10,723 nucleotides of DNA from assembly GCA_034696485.1 (NCBI GenBank), contig JAQIWT010001458.1, positions 1 through 10,723 on the forward strand, given 5' to 3'. The notes under the pieces were generated by a model. It did no database searches and was not told the origin of the DNA. It saw only the letters and a program-made list of their open reading frames with translations. The stretch comes from Isohypsibius dastychi (taxonomy: Eukaryota; Tardigrada; Eutardigrada; Parachela; Isohypsibiidae). Shown in pieces: positions 1 through 6,916 of the stretch (positions are counted from its first letter, which is position 1; every line of letters starts with the position of its first letter). The position numbers were made by a program, and so were the translations under genes.

Positions 1-61
1 GATCGAGGTACCAGCTTATTCATACCAGACTCGCTTTTGGTTTGTAACAGCGTGTTTTCAG
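1..61 (+). other. 3' end of an intron, ending in a consensus acceptor
   Basis: The run gtgttttcag ends at 61, a textbook acceptor placed exactly where the recognisable protease sequence begins. The reading frame is open back through this stretch, but the residues it would encode do not match the region preceding the protease active site. I read it as intron, with the exon starting at 62 in phase 1. Direct translation would put Val-Phe where the family has Gly-Asp before the serine, which is explained if these bases are not coding. Confidence 0.65.
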
Positions 62-342
62 GTGGGCCTCTTGTCTGTTGGGATCAGCCGAGCAACAGTT
101 ACTATCTTGGTGGGGTTATTAATGAAGGAATGCTGGGATCGATGTGCATTGGGAGACCATCTCGGTTTTTGCGGATCAATCGCGTGCTCGACTGGATCCA
201 ACAAGCCAGTAGCGGCGCTGGGTTCAACCTGAACATCGCTGGTGGAACCGGAGGTGGAAACGGTGGTCAGGGGAATAACGGCGGAGCAGCGAATGGAAAC
301 AGGATTGTTCCGGCGGATCTTGAAGAAGAGATTGATGACTGA
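62..342 (+). CDS. S1 (chymotrypsin-fold) serine protease, C-terminal exon (5' partial)
   Basis: This is the final exon of a trypsin-like endopeptidase, probably secreted. The sequence opens within GGPLVC, the part of the GDSGGP motif just after the catalytic serine. It continues through YLGGV and GSMC (matching the Cys-220 region) to LRINRVLDWIQQ, the terminal helix of the S1 fold. The catalytic His, Asp and Ser lie in exons left of the window, so activity cannot be judged. The usual SWG segment that lines the substrate pocket is not preserved here (VINEG instead). After the fold there are about 44 extra residues: a Gly/Asn-rich stretch (NIAGGTGGGNGGQGNNGG) and an acidic end (LEEEIDD), then TGA at 340-342. 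The tail is longer than in a typical trypsin and resembles the low-complexity style of the gene at 2065. Family assignment is firm; enzymatic activity is unknown. Confidence 0.85.
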
Positions 343-696
343 ACACTTCTGACATCGGTCGCACTAGAAAATCAGGAGAGACGCTAAATTATTATTTTGT
401 ATCTTTGTGAGCTTACGTGACCTTTATGGTAACGGTTGAACTGAAGGCGAAATTTTGTCTCATGACTAAGCCTCCATACGCTGTTCCAAGTGATTCATCC
501 GTTTATTCTTCTGTTTCAGTATGAAGCTGCTTTTAAATTGTTTTTGACGCCGATCGTTTAGTGCATGTGAGCTGAACTGAAACTCCTGTCTCGTTTCCAG
601 TTTTTTGGTAGTCCAGTCAGTGCATACATGAGTTACGTGTATATTGGTATATTGGTATTCTTGATATTTCCATGCCTATGAAACTCCACATATTTC

Positions 697-702
697 AATA
701 AA
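697..702 (+). terminator. AATAAA poly(A) signal, probably of the protease gene
   Basis: Canonical AATAAA about 355 nt after the protease stop codon, with no other AATAAA between. The intervening 343-696 is AT-leaning with no good open frame, consistent with a 3' untranslated region. Confidence 0.55.
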
Positions 703-1275
703 TCTGGTCCGAACACCGAGATCTGAACCAAAAACCGGCCGATAATTTTCAAAACAGTACTGTGAGGGGAAAAGCAGGAGCCCACCACGTAATGATTTCC
801 CAACATCTTATTTGACCCACCCCTCCCCCTTCACCTGGCTAACCATTGTACTAGATTCTTTACATCTCCGGCAAAAGGTTTCCAATCTGTGACTAAATGT
901 CCACATTCTTTGCTTTACATCCTTCGATTCGTTCGGAATGAGCAGCAAAACTCAATCTACACAGCAAGGGACATAATCTGCACGGCCAAAAGCAATCGAG
1001 TCCATGCCCTGGTCAATCAAGAGCTTCAGCGGCTCCGGGACGGAGTATGCCTGTGCGGGTGCCGAACGGCATTTGCTCAGTCAATCAAGGGCTTTTCAGA
1101 TTTAGTTTTTCTCCTCACACTCGTAGTTTTGCGCTTAAGGCACTGTAAATTCTTTGCGGCGATCACACGTGTCCTTCTGGAACAACACAGCTCTGCCATA
1201 CGAAACTAAAAACATTCATTCTGGTTTAACCCTCCTCGAAGCAATCTGGTTCAATATACAAAGAAAAGTCTTTAA
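703..1275. other. Stretch without a supported gene
   Basis: Frames open here on both strands (for example 889-1209 on plus), but none has a recognisable domain, a good start context or matching splice sites. A minus-strand frame around 940-1080 reads LLIDQGMDSIAFGR, faintly like a flavin-oxidoreductase motif, but it is closed by stops on both sides within about 45 codons. A direct repeat of cttgattgac, read on the minus strand, occurs twice about 60 bp apart. I see no convincing gene. Confidence 0.4.
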
Positions 1276-1581
1276 AACGCCAAGAATCGGTGTCTTCCGC
1301 AATATTTCACCAGAACGAGCATACCATCGTACCAGAAAACGGTCGTGGTTTCGAATTCGGACGGAGAGACCTTGTTGGATAGTTCAGCTTGGGTGTTTAC
1401 ACTCATGCCTACAAACTTCGAGAAGTCGTGGAAAATTCGGGAAGTAAATTCGTTCGACAAAAAAAGCCAGTTCTATCGAAACAATGAATTCGCAGTTGTG
1501 GACGGGTCCCATGTCAAAGTTCCAGAGTGTGCAGCTCTTTTGTTTCATCCGTTTTTTTCCATGAGTTTTTCGAGCATCTGA
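1276..1581 (+). CDS. Possible orphan exon, unrecognised
   Basis: The frame is open from the TAA at 1273-1275 to the TGA at 1579-1581, about 101 codons, with balanced composition. Segments such as ETLLDSSAWVFTLMP and KVPECAALLFHPFF look protein-like. There is no ATG near the beginning, so if real it would be a terminal exon reached by splicing. The opposite strand over 1272-1460 is also open, so coding direction is uncertain. I do not recognise a family. It could be a decayed gene or transposon remnant, or chance. Confidence 0.2.
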   Translation, partial: NAKNRCLPQYFTRTSIPSYQKTVVVSNSDGETLLDSSAWVFTLMPTNFEKSWKIREVNSFDKKSQFYRNNEFAVVDGSHVKVPECAALLFHPFFSMSFSSI

Positions 1582-1956
1582 TGTGTAAAGTAGTGACTTG
1601 ATTTACCAACAATTAGTTACCCCACATGGGCCCTGTATTGGATAGTAGGTTAGGTTTGCCAATAAGTCAACGTGATTGGCTTGCCCACCCCCCTTTCCTC
1701 TCTGCCCTGTGTCTCTGGCTCCACCTCCAGCTTGCAAAACCTGACATTACATGGTTTCAACCCCAGAAACCTCACCACGCATGACGCAACATGTTTACAT
1801 CATATCTCCATGATTATTATCATCATGTATTCATATTTCACTCAATTTTTTTAATAAAAAAAAATTCTAATTTTTTTTTAAATTGTTTTTTTAAGTTCAG
1901 GTCCGGATAATAATGAGATTTCGGCGGATCGTAATACTGGAAAACTGGGTGGACGA
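1582..1956. other. AT-rich intergenic sequence with homopolymer tracts
   Basis: No gene seen. A poly(T)/poly(A) block runs from about 1845 to 1893 and includes AATAAA at 1853-1858, which could be a poly(A) signal for the doubtful exon ending at 1581 or simply a product of A/T runs. An imperfect inverted pair gccaat/attggc lies near 1658-1680. Confidence 0.4.
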
Positions 1957-2040
1957 ATAATCTGATAAAGATCAGATTATCAAAAAATGCAAAATTTTTT
2001 GTGGGTATATTTACTGTACCGTAGAGAGCAAGACTGATAA
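1957..2040 (+). promoter_or_regulatory. GATA-type palindrome and TGATAA boxes upstream of the Tyr-rich gene
   Basis: A perfect 10-bp inverted repeat (ATAATCTGAT and ATCAGATTAT, 4-nt spacer) occupies 1957-1980. It contains TGATAA at 1963-1968 and its complement TTATCA at 1977-1982. A third TGATAA lies at 2035-2040 and a fourth at 2073-2078, just inside the assigned CDS. In animals WGATAR/TGATAA is bound by GATA factors; in nematodes the extended TGATAA form is the intestinal ELT-2 site. Four copies within about 115 bp next to a gene start is notable. That it works as a promoter is inferred. Confidence 0.4.
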
Positions 2041-2064
2041 ATACAGCACACGCTGACCTCGATT

Positions 2065-3132
2065 ATGTACGCTGATAATATGTCACGGAGCAGCGATGTT
2101 GACAGTTACGACGGTGCGATCAACAAACAATACGCTTTGAGTGACGACAGTAAAACATTCATCAGTGCTGCAACTCAAACCATTTTACTCCTGGTCAGGT
2201 TAATCTTGCCTCGCGCTTTGAAAAGAACGACGAACCGATTGGCTGGTGGCAATATGGCTCAGTACACATATGGGAGACAACCATCCTACAACTCCGCGCC
2301 AGCACCATCATACAACCCAGCCCCTGCTCCATATTACAATCCAGCCCCTGCTCCCTCTTACAATCCAGCCCCTGCTCCATCTTACAACCCAGCCCCTGCT
2401 CCCTCTTACAATCCAGCACCAGCGCCGTCATACAACCCATCCCCCGCACCGTCGTACAATCCCGCCCCAGCTCCATCTTACAATCCCGCCCCAGCTCCAT
2501 CTTACAATCCTGCACCGCAGCCGCAGTACAACGAAAACAACAGCTATAACAACAGCCAGGTGAACAACAGCTAAAATTCACCGGCACCAAGCTCGAACAA
2601 CAACAACCAGTACAACTCCCAGCCCAGCAATTCTTACAACGGAGATAGCCCGATGAACAACGGTGGGTACAATTCAAACAACAATAACAACCAGTACAAC
2701 TCACGACCATCCAACTCGTATGGTGGTAACCAAATGTCTTCTTACAACGGTGGGTCTCAGTATGGAAGCAACTTCAACCATAACAATGGTTACGAAAGGC
2801 GACCAAACAACAACTACAACGGGGGCAACCATATGGGCTCTTACAATGGTGGCTCGCAGTATGGATCCAACAACAACAACAACGCGCGGCCAATGAATTC
2901 GTACAATGGTGGCTCGCAGTACGGCAACAACATGAATGTCAACAATGGGTATGGAAACAACAACAACAATTACAACGACCGACCAAGGAATTCCTACAAC
3001 GATGGTGCGCAATACGGGAATAACAACAGGAATATGAACGGCGGGTACAGAAACAATAATAACAATTACAACTCTCGTCCCTCCAACAACTATGGAGGTG
3101 GGATGAACCAATACGGCGGCTATCGATTCTAG
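2065..3132 (+). CDS. Two-block Tyr/Pro- and Asn/Gly-rich low-complexity protein with one in-frame TAA
   Basis: One frame runs from ATG 2065 to TAG 3130-3132, broken only by TAA at 2572-2574. The first about 67 residues are of ordinary composition and contain the hydrophobic [11 protein letters not shown] but no clear signal peptide. From 2263 the protein begins YTYGRQ, then carries ten 8-residue units of type SYNPAPAP (2284-2523), then a linker [12 protein letters not shown]. After the TAA the same frame goes on as [12 protein letters not shown] into about 170 residues rich in Asn, Tyr and Gly, with recurrent SYNGGSQYG and RPSNSY motifs, ending GGYRF. Such composition is typical of extracellular structural, adhesive or eggshell-type proteins in invertebrates, or of prion-like Asn-rich proteins; function here is inference. 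Both halves clearly belong together. The TAA may be spliced out (see 2560-2610), read through, or be a real nonsense mutation. ATG 2065, ATG 2080 or an upstream exon could supply the start. Confidence 0.65.
2284..2523 (+). repeat. Ten tandem 24-bp units encoding SYNPAPAP
   Basis: Exactly 240 bp, in frame, ten units. Variation is limited: unit 1 is SYNSAPAP, unit 3 YYNPAPAP, unit 7 SYNPSPAP, unit 10 SYNPAPQP. Third positions vary widely (gcc/gca/gcg, ccc/cca/cct/ccg) while residues stay constant, which indicates selection on the protein rather than very recent slippage. The period keeps one Tyr every eighth residue. Confidence 0.95.
2560..2610 (+). other. Candidate in-frame intron (exitron) containing the TAA
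   Basis: The 51-nt segment starts with cag|GTGAAC and ends with aacaaccAG. It begins at a codon boundary, is a multiple of three, and contains the only stop (TAA 2572-2574). Removing it joins NNSQ directly to YNSQPSNSY in the same repeat style. Its own coding content (VNNS, stop, [12 protein letters not shown]) matches the flanking protein, which is what an exitron (a spliceable piece of exon) looks like. The acceptor lacks a pyrimidine tract. A second in-phase AG lies at 2621-2622. The other introns inferred in the window are of similar size (57 and 59 nt). Confidence 0.4.
2653..3120 (+). repeat. Asn/Tyr/Gly-rich degenerate repeat region
   Basis: This is coding-sequence low complexity. The motif SYNGGSQYG or a close variant recurs at about 2740, 2840, 2900 and 2995, separated by runs of four or five Asn (AAC/AAT) and by RP(S/R/M)NSY or RPNNNY. 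Unit length varies from about 20 to 27 residues, so the array is degenerate rather than perfect. Confidence 0.8.
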
Positions 3133-3290
3133 TTCTCGACACTTGGATCGACAACAGAAATCCTTCAAGCTAGTCCAGAAAATTAACGTTTTATCATTTC
3201 CACAATTTTGTACTTTTTTTACAACACCCGTACCTAACTCCACATTATAACAAATCTGGACTTACCACTTGAGCGATACAATCAAAAAAA

Positions 3291-5236
3291 ATGGGTTACT
3301 TGGTTCCTTGGCTACGATCCAGCAAAAAAAACACAACAAAGTAAATAATGTTTTTTGTTTCTTCAAATATGTAATCTAAGCTGCTTGCAATATTTCGTCC
3401 TGTAATAATCCGCATTTCTCTGTATTAGTTTCGAAGTTCACAAAATCACCCGAAAATATCTGCAGTCGTTCGAGCATGTGCAGTGGTGTCGATCCTGCTT
3501 CTGATTGTCTTCGTGATCCTCAACTTTCAATTCAGTTGGATTTCCTTCACGGAAAACCATCACTCAGGTGCCTCAGCCGAGGGAAGTATCTCGGATGGCT
3601 TGGACCACTCCCGGAGCACGCCTCCGTCGGCAACGGCGGATCTGGGAGGTCATGTAGCTTCCTCCGGCGTCCAGCCAGTTACTACTGGATCGAAAACTCC
3701 ACACCTTCCGAAGAAACCAAAAGTAACACGTGTTCCAGATAAACCTTTTGGTCCAGCTGAATTTGTCACCACACAAATCCCAGTTGAATCTGATGAGCCA
3801 GATGATTTGGACGACTCAGAAAGCTCAGATGAATCCGGCAGCGGTAATGATCCAGTTACTCCTGACGTAACTGGTGTCCCTGCCGCCCCTGAAAATTCCT
3901 CAGGAATAAGTGTCCCTCGCGACCCGCTTGAGCCAAACATGCCTGGAATTAATGTTGACAAAGGAAGATACAATGCCTCAGGTGATTCAACAATACCTGA
4001 ATCTCCCGTCGACTCCGCAAACTCGGCCGAATCCAGCACGCCGAGAGGATCAATTGAGCCAATCTTACCTGGCGTTTCAGTTTCTTCTGGAAATGCAACG
4101 GACTCTGCTGGTTCGGGTTTCCCAATTGGCTCGACCAGACCAGGTAGAACAAACTATATTACACCAGTTATAGCTGGTACTCCAGACTTCTCAATCGGCT
4201 CTGGCTCCCAGCGTGTGCCAGGCATTGATGATGGCGCTGACAATTTCCTACCAACCGGGTGTCGAGCTTTCACCCCGAACACGTTTTTTGGATGCCCGTG
4301 TGATCTTATTGGACATGACTGCCAAGGGGGAAACGTGGTGTGTCGGATTGGGACAAAGGCTGTGTATTCTGGGAATCAATATCGTGGATTTTGTGGATGC
4401 AAACGTCGTACAGCTTGGAATGGTAAAGCCTGCATCCCAAAACCGAGAAAATCTCGAACTTGCTCTACCGGGAGACGTCCGAACCAGCCACAATGCAGAT
4501 TTGCAAGAAGAAAAGAGCACAGCTGCCCTGCCTCGCTCAAAATGAATGCGAGCTATATCCTTTCAACAAGACATGCCATCTGTCATGCGGAGTGTTTGGA
4601 ATCCTCTGATCACTGCAATCTTTGCTGTGCCCTGAAGCCTGAACAGCGTGGTAATGTCAACTGTAAATCGGGGAAAAAGATTCTCAGGTCGAAATGTAAC
4701 GAAGAGGCTGTTGACGAGTTCAAGTGCTTTCAAAGATGTGGTGAACTCGAGAGACACCAGTGTTTTGTTCGGTGCTCGAAAATATGTGAAATTAGTAGCT
4801 GCAGAGAATGTTGTCCCGAATACTACCCTTCAAAAAGATCCCCGCTTGGAGTCTTTGGAGGTAAAAATGGATTAAGTACCAAAAAGAGCGCGCAAACGAC
4901 AACGCGCTGGATGACCATGAAACCAGGTCTAAAAGGTAAATCCACCTTCTGACTCATTACGAAGAAAACTGCTAAGTGGAAGCTCAAATGGTAGGCAAGG
5001 CTGGGCAGAACGCGGAAAGAAATAGCGGAACCACAGAGAAAAAGCGCTTGATCACAAGAATTCCAAAAAAAGCTGGAATCAAACCGAAAAGCTCAGCTAT
5101 TCAAGAGATTAACCTGCGTCCATCAAAAGCAAAAGATCCAATAGCAAAAGAGATTTTTCTACAACCCACTAAGAGAAAAGAGACACCGGTGCAGGAAATT
5201 TTTCTACAACCTTCCAAAAAGAAAGACAACCGCTGA
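3291..5236 (+). CDS. Predicted single-pass membrane protein: Ser/Pro-rich stalk, 26-Cys block, Lys-rich repeat tail
   Basis: Proposed exons are 3291-3340, 3437-4935 and 4995-5236. Exon 1 starts at ATG in AAAAAAAATGGG and ends at AA|GTAAAT in phase 2; joined to the AG at 3435-3436 it restores the large frame, but this link is tentative. The large frame opens with a polar segment ending KISAVVRA, then a hydrophobic helix (VVSILLLIVFVILNF, about 3480-3525), a likely signal anchor. About 240 residues rich in Ser, Pro, Gly, Asp and Glu follow, with two copies of a module around EPxxPGxxV. From 4260 to 4814 there are 26 cysteines, the first part ending GFCGC and WNGKACIP in the manner of EB or EGF-like modules. 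The 59-nt intron 4936-4994 (AAAAG|GTAAAT to GGTAG) is phase 1 and rejoins frames as G|GC. The tail holds Lys-rich 15-residue repeats and stops at 5234-5236, where the repeat continues in another frame. If the intron is retained, the protein ends five residues later at 4950-4952. No family recognised. Confidence 0.65.
4936..4994 (+). other. 59-nt phase-1 intron
   Basis: GTAAAT donor after AAAAG and a GGTAG acceptor. The upstream frame is left with one base (G), and GC at 4995-4996 completes Gly and continues the downstream frame without a break. The downstream frame has a stop (TAA 4973-4975) just upstream inside the intron and the upstream frame has TGA at 4950-4952, so the splice removes both. 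Confidence 0.7.
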
Positions 5237-5277
5237 ACGAGATAAATTTGATACCTACCCAGTCCAAGAAAAAGTGA
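5096..5277 (+). repeat. Four 15-residue Lys-rich repeats, the last out of frame
   Basis: Units of consensus xxEIxLxP(S/T)KxKxx: IQEINLRPSKAKDP, AKEIFLQPTKRKETP, VQEIFLQPSKKKDN, then LNEINLIPTQSKKK. Spacing between successive Glu-Ile pairs is exactly 15 codons for the first steps. The fourth unit lies in the -1 frame, with only two bases (cg, 5231-5232) where a codon is expected, so the annotated stop TGA at 5234-5236 falls at the break. The shifted frame ends at TGA 5275-5277. Confidence 0.75.
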
Positions 5278-5703
5278 TAACCTGTAATTTCACCACGCCG
5301 ATTGTTGCATCTCAATGCTACTATAGAGAGGAACAAGCTGCTCCCGAGAGTCGATCGAACTTAACTACCCCTGCTTAACTTAAAAGCATTGGGCGATGCA
5401 TCTGGCTCGGGTGGAGCAAATGCAAAATATAAGTGTTGAGAGAAAGTCAGTACGAGATAAAAAGCCCGCCATCGTTAGCTCTTCGACCAGTGACTGGCGT
5501 GCGTTGATGTGTGCCAAGCTCAAAAAGACCCTTGGGCTACCATCCGCAGGTTTCTGAGTTTGATATTCTCGGAATTCTTTTATTCAGATAAAATTTCAGT
5601 CGCATAGGTTTCTTCAAGCACACTGTTTCTGCTTAACTGCAACAATTGGTCTCACGTTGACTTCCACCACATGTTTTGTTTCTCTGAGCAAGTGCCTGTT
5701 GAC
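5278..5703. other. Intergenic stretch without a supported gene
   Basis: No long frame with a recognisable product. A plus-strand frame rich in Thr/Ser (around LTLTSTTCFVSLSKCLLTT, about 5640-5710) reads into the left transposon end, whose bases ccaGTAAGG resemble a splice donor. This could be chance. No AATAAA was found here. Confidence 0.35.
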
Positions 5704-5705
5704 TA

Positions 5706-5832
5706 CCAGTAAGGACAACAATTCGGAACACAGCTGGAGTTTGTGTAAAATTCAGAACACCCCCATTTTTTTAATCTGACCCAAACGAACTATATACCAT
5801 TCGAAAGATCTTTTGAAGATCTATCGATTGAT
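5706..5832 (+). repeat. Left terminal inverted repeat of the 922-bp element
   Basis: Ends at atcgattgat. It contains C5A T7, the palindrome-like tcgaaagatcttttgaagatct and a tatatacc stretch, all mirrored on the right. Differences from the right copy cluster around 5765-5790. Confidence 0.85.
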
Positions 5833-5837
5833 GTCAG

Positions 5838-5910
5838 ATCTGACGAGAAAAAACCAAAACCGAAAAAACAGGACTCCGCTGAAGCTTCCACCGAAACACC
5901 TATTGATTGA
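5838..5910 (+). CDS. Possible plus-strand terminal exon, Lys/Pro-rich
   Basis: After gattgatgtcag (an acceptor-like string) the frame reads SDEKKPKPKKQDSAEAST and then ETPID before TGA at 5908-5910; AATAAA follows at 5961-5966. The composition resembles the Lys-rich tail of the gene ending at 5236, and a spliced last exon of that gene is possible, but no donor was found that makes the link, and the exon lies inside the transposon. It may instead be a second coding remnant of the element. Confidence 0.2.
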
Positions 5911-5960
5911 AGTGAAATCCACATCAGAAATTCAGTATTTCCATCAAGATGTGCCAAAAT

Positions 5961-5966
5961 AATAAA
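5961..5966 (+). terminator. AATAAA, possible poly(A) signal
   Basis: Canonical hexamer 51 nt after the TGA at 5908-5910. It would serve either that short exon or a long 3' untranslated region of the gene at 3291-5236. Confidence 0.3.
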
Positions 5967-5976
5967 GCAATGATAT

Positions 5977-6347
5977 TCAATCTATCTTTTTGGGTTGTCG
6001 AGTCCGTGAGGATTTTCTGACAGGAGCAGGGGCATCATCGGGAAAAATAGTGTTGCTGATGTCTAGAAGCTTCCCACCGCGCTTCGCTCTTTTCTAAGGC
6101 TTCGCAGATCCGCGGCTTTTCTTTTTAGGATGTAGCAGCTCTGGAAATATCTTCGGCGTCAGCAACAAGTAGAGGAGTGCTAGAAGCGGTAGCATCGAAT
6201 TCTTCATCAAAATCAATTTTCCGTTTCTGCGACTTCGGGACTTTTGGCTTCCACATTTTTTGTTTTTCCTTTCGTTTCTCCAGCTGTGATTTGATTACAG
6301 GAGCTGTAAGAAGTGTGGCATGATCGGTGTCAAAAAACCGAAGTGAA
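5977..6347 (-). pseudogene. Decayed 3' exon resembling a pogo/Tigger-type transposase C-terminus
   Basis: On the minus strand an acceptor gaattttAG ends at 6348. The exon then reads FFDTDHATLLTAPVIKSQ, the Lys-rich LEKRKEKQKMWKPK, and KRKIDFDEEFD, followed by a stop (TAA at plus 6125-6127). One base away in frame it continues PKKKSRGSAKP, hits a TAG (plus 6094-6096), and goes on DISNTIFPDDAPAP and RKSSRTRQPKKID to TGA at plus 5977-5979. A Lys/Glu-rich coiled segment and basic tail after the DDE domain are usual in pogo/Tigger transposases, and the location inside a TA-flanked inverted-repeat element agrees. The catalytic domain itself is missing, so family assignment is by context. At least one frameshift and one nonsense change mark it as dead. 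Confidence 0.5.
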
Positions 6348-6500
6348 CTAAAATTCTGAGCGAAATGAGCAAATGCAGCTTATTTACATCTTCCTGGCAC
6401 CACGCGTGGTCGTGCGCATGAGCCAAACAGTACGAAAATCAATCAAAACTTTGTGTACCAATAACTCTTTGCTAAATACATATTTGTGGTAGCTATTCAT

Positions 6501-6627
6501 ATCAATCGATAGATCTTCAAAAGATCTTTCGAATGGTATATAGTTTGTATAGTTCAGACCAAAAAAATGGGGGTGTTCTGAATTTTACACAAACTCCAGC
6601 AGTGTTCCGAATTGTTGTCCTTACTGG
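6501..6627 (-). repeat. Right terminal inverted repeat of the 922-bp element
   Basis: Mirror copy of 5706-5832. Starts atcaatcgat and ends ccttactgg, followed by TA. Confidence 0.85.
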
Positions 6628-6629
6628 TA

Positions 6630-6916
6630 CTTCTTATAACTGTACTGGCATTCACGTATAGAATGTGGCGGAAGGTCATTATGGTGCGTCACTTTGTACG
6701 ATGCAATACCATGAAATTTCGCCATGGTCAATAATTAACGAAAAATTGAGTTTGAATTTTGAATTGCTGATGAGCATCACCTTGGATACGTACTGATCAA
6801 ATGGGAGATCTTTTGTGGGTCAAAACGAATCTGTCGGTAATTGAGATCTGTGCTAGTCGAGAATCCAGGTTTTTCATGCTGTAATAAATCCGATTCTCAC
6901 TGTGGTATTTCATAAG
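6630..6916 (+). other. Upstream region of the second membrane-protein gene
   Basis: No long frame. The 3' part from ctgtaataaatccg (6879) to the coding start resembles 3400-3450 upstream of the first membrane-protein gene, with nearly the same spacing. An AG at 6915-6916 (tttcataag) is the likely acceptor. A candidate short first exon starting at the ATG near 6801 exists, but its donor phases do not fit the acceptor, so the true start is unresolved. Confidence 0.4.

Larger units (their letters stand above)
5706..6627. mobile_element. DNA transposon with 127-bp terminal inverted repeats, TA target duplication
   Basis: The left end CCAGTAAGGACAACAATTCG at 5706 is matched by its exact complement finishing at 6627. 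The similarity continues for 127 bp on each side (5706-5832 and 6501-6627) with few differences. Both ends abut TA (5704-5705 and 6628-6629), the target duplication of the Tc1/mariner/pogo superfamily. The 922-bp element contains a decayed minus-strand exon (5977-6347) but no intact transposase, so it is a non-autonomous deletion derivative. A 12-bp palindrome ACCACGCGTGGT lies near 6400. It sits between two genes with similar 5' starts. Confidence 0.85.

Noticed and set aside
37-61. Protease active-site motif apparently mutated to Val-Phe-Ser-Gly-Gly-Pro
   Set aside because: The bases before the first Gly form a consensus ttttcag acceptor, so the altered residues are most likely intron; the true active-site residues lie in an exon outside the window.
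940-1080. Minus-strand resemblance to an FMN oxidoreductase motif (IAFGR)
   Set aside because: Only about 42 codons between stops, with no flanking similarity or splice support.
2195-2710. 171-codon Cys-rich minus-strand frame over the Pro/Tyr repeats
   Set aside because: It is the antisense shadow of the SYNPAPAP array; its regularity follows from the plus-strand repeat.
2065-3132. Alternative genetic code in which TAA encodes Gln
   Set aside because: Gln would fit the context, but the 8-Cys gene model stops at TAG, other frames end plausibly at TGA, and large non-coding stretches and TA-type transposons suit an animal; one TAA is too little evidence.
2701-3243. 180-codon Val/Ile-rich minus-strand frame
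   Set aside because: Antisense of AAC/AAT/GGT-rich coding sequence, which automatically reads as Val/Ile/Thr.
3949-4152. Minus-strand frames over the Ser/Pro-rich stalk
   Set aside because: Shadows of the long plus-strand frame.
4495-4608. Second Cys-containing frame (ECELYPFNKTCHLSCG) overlapping the 26-Cys block
   Set aside because: The main frame is open without interruption across this region and is itself Cys-rich; the alternative closes at TGA and has no splice path.
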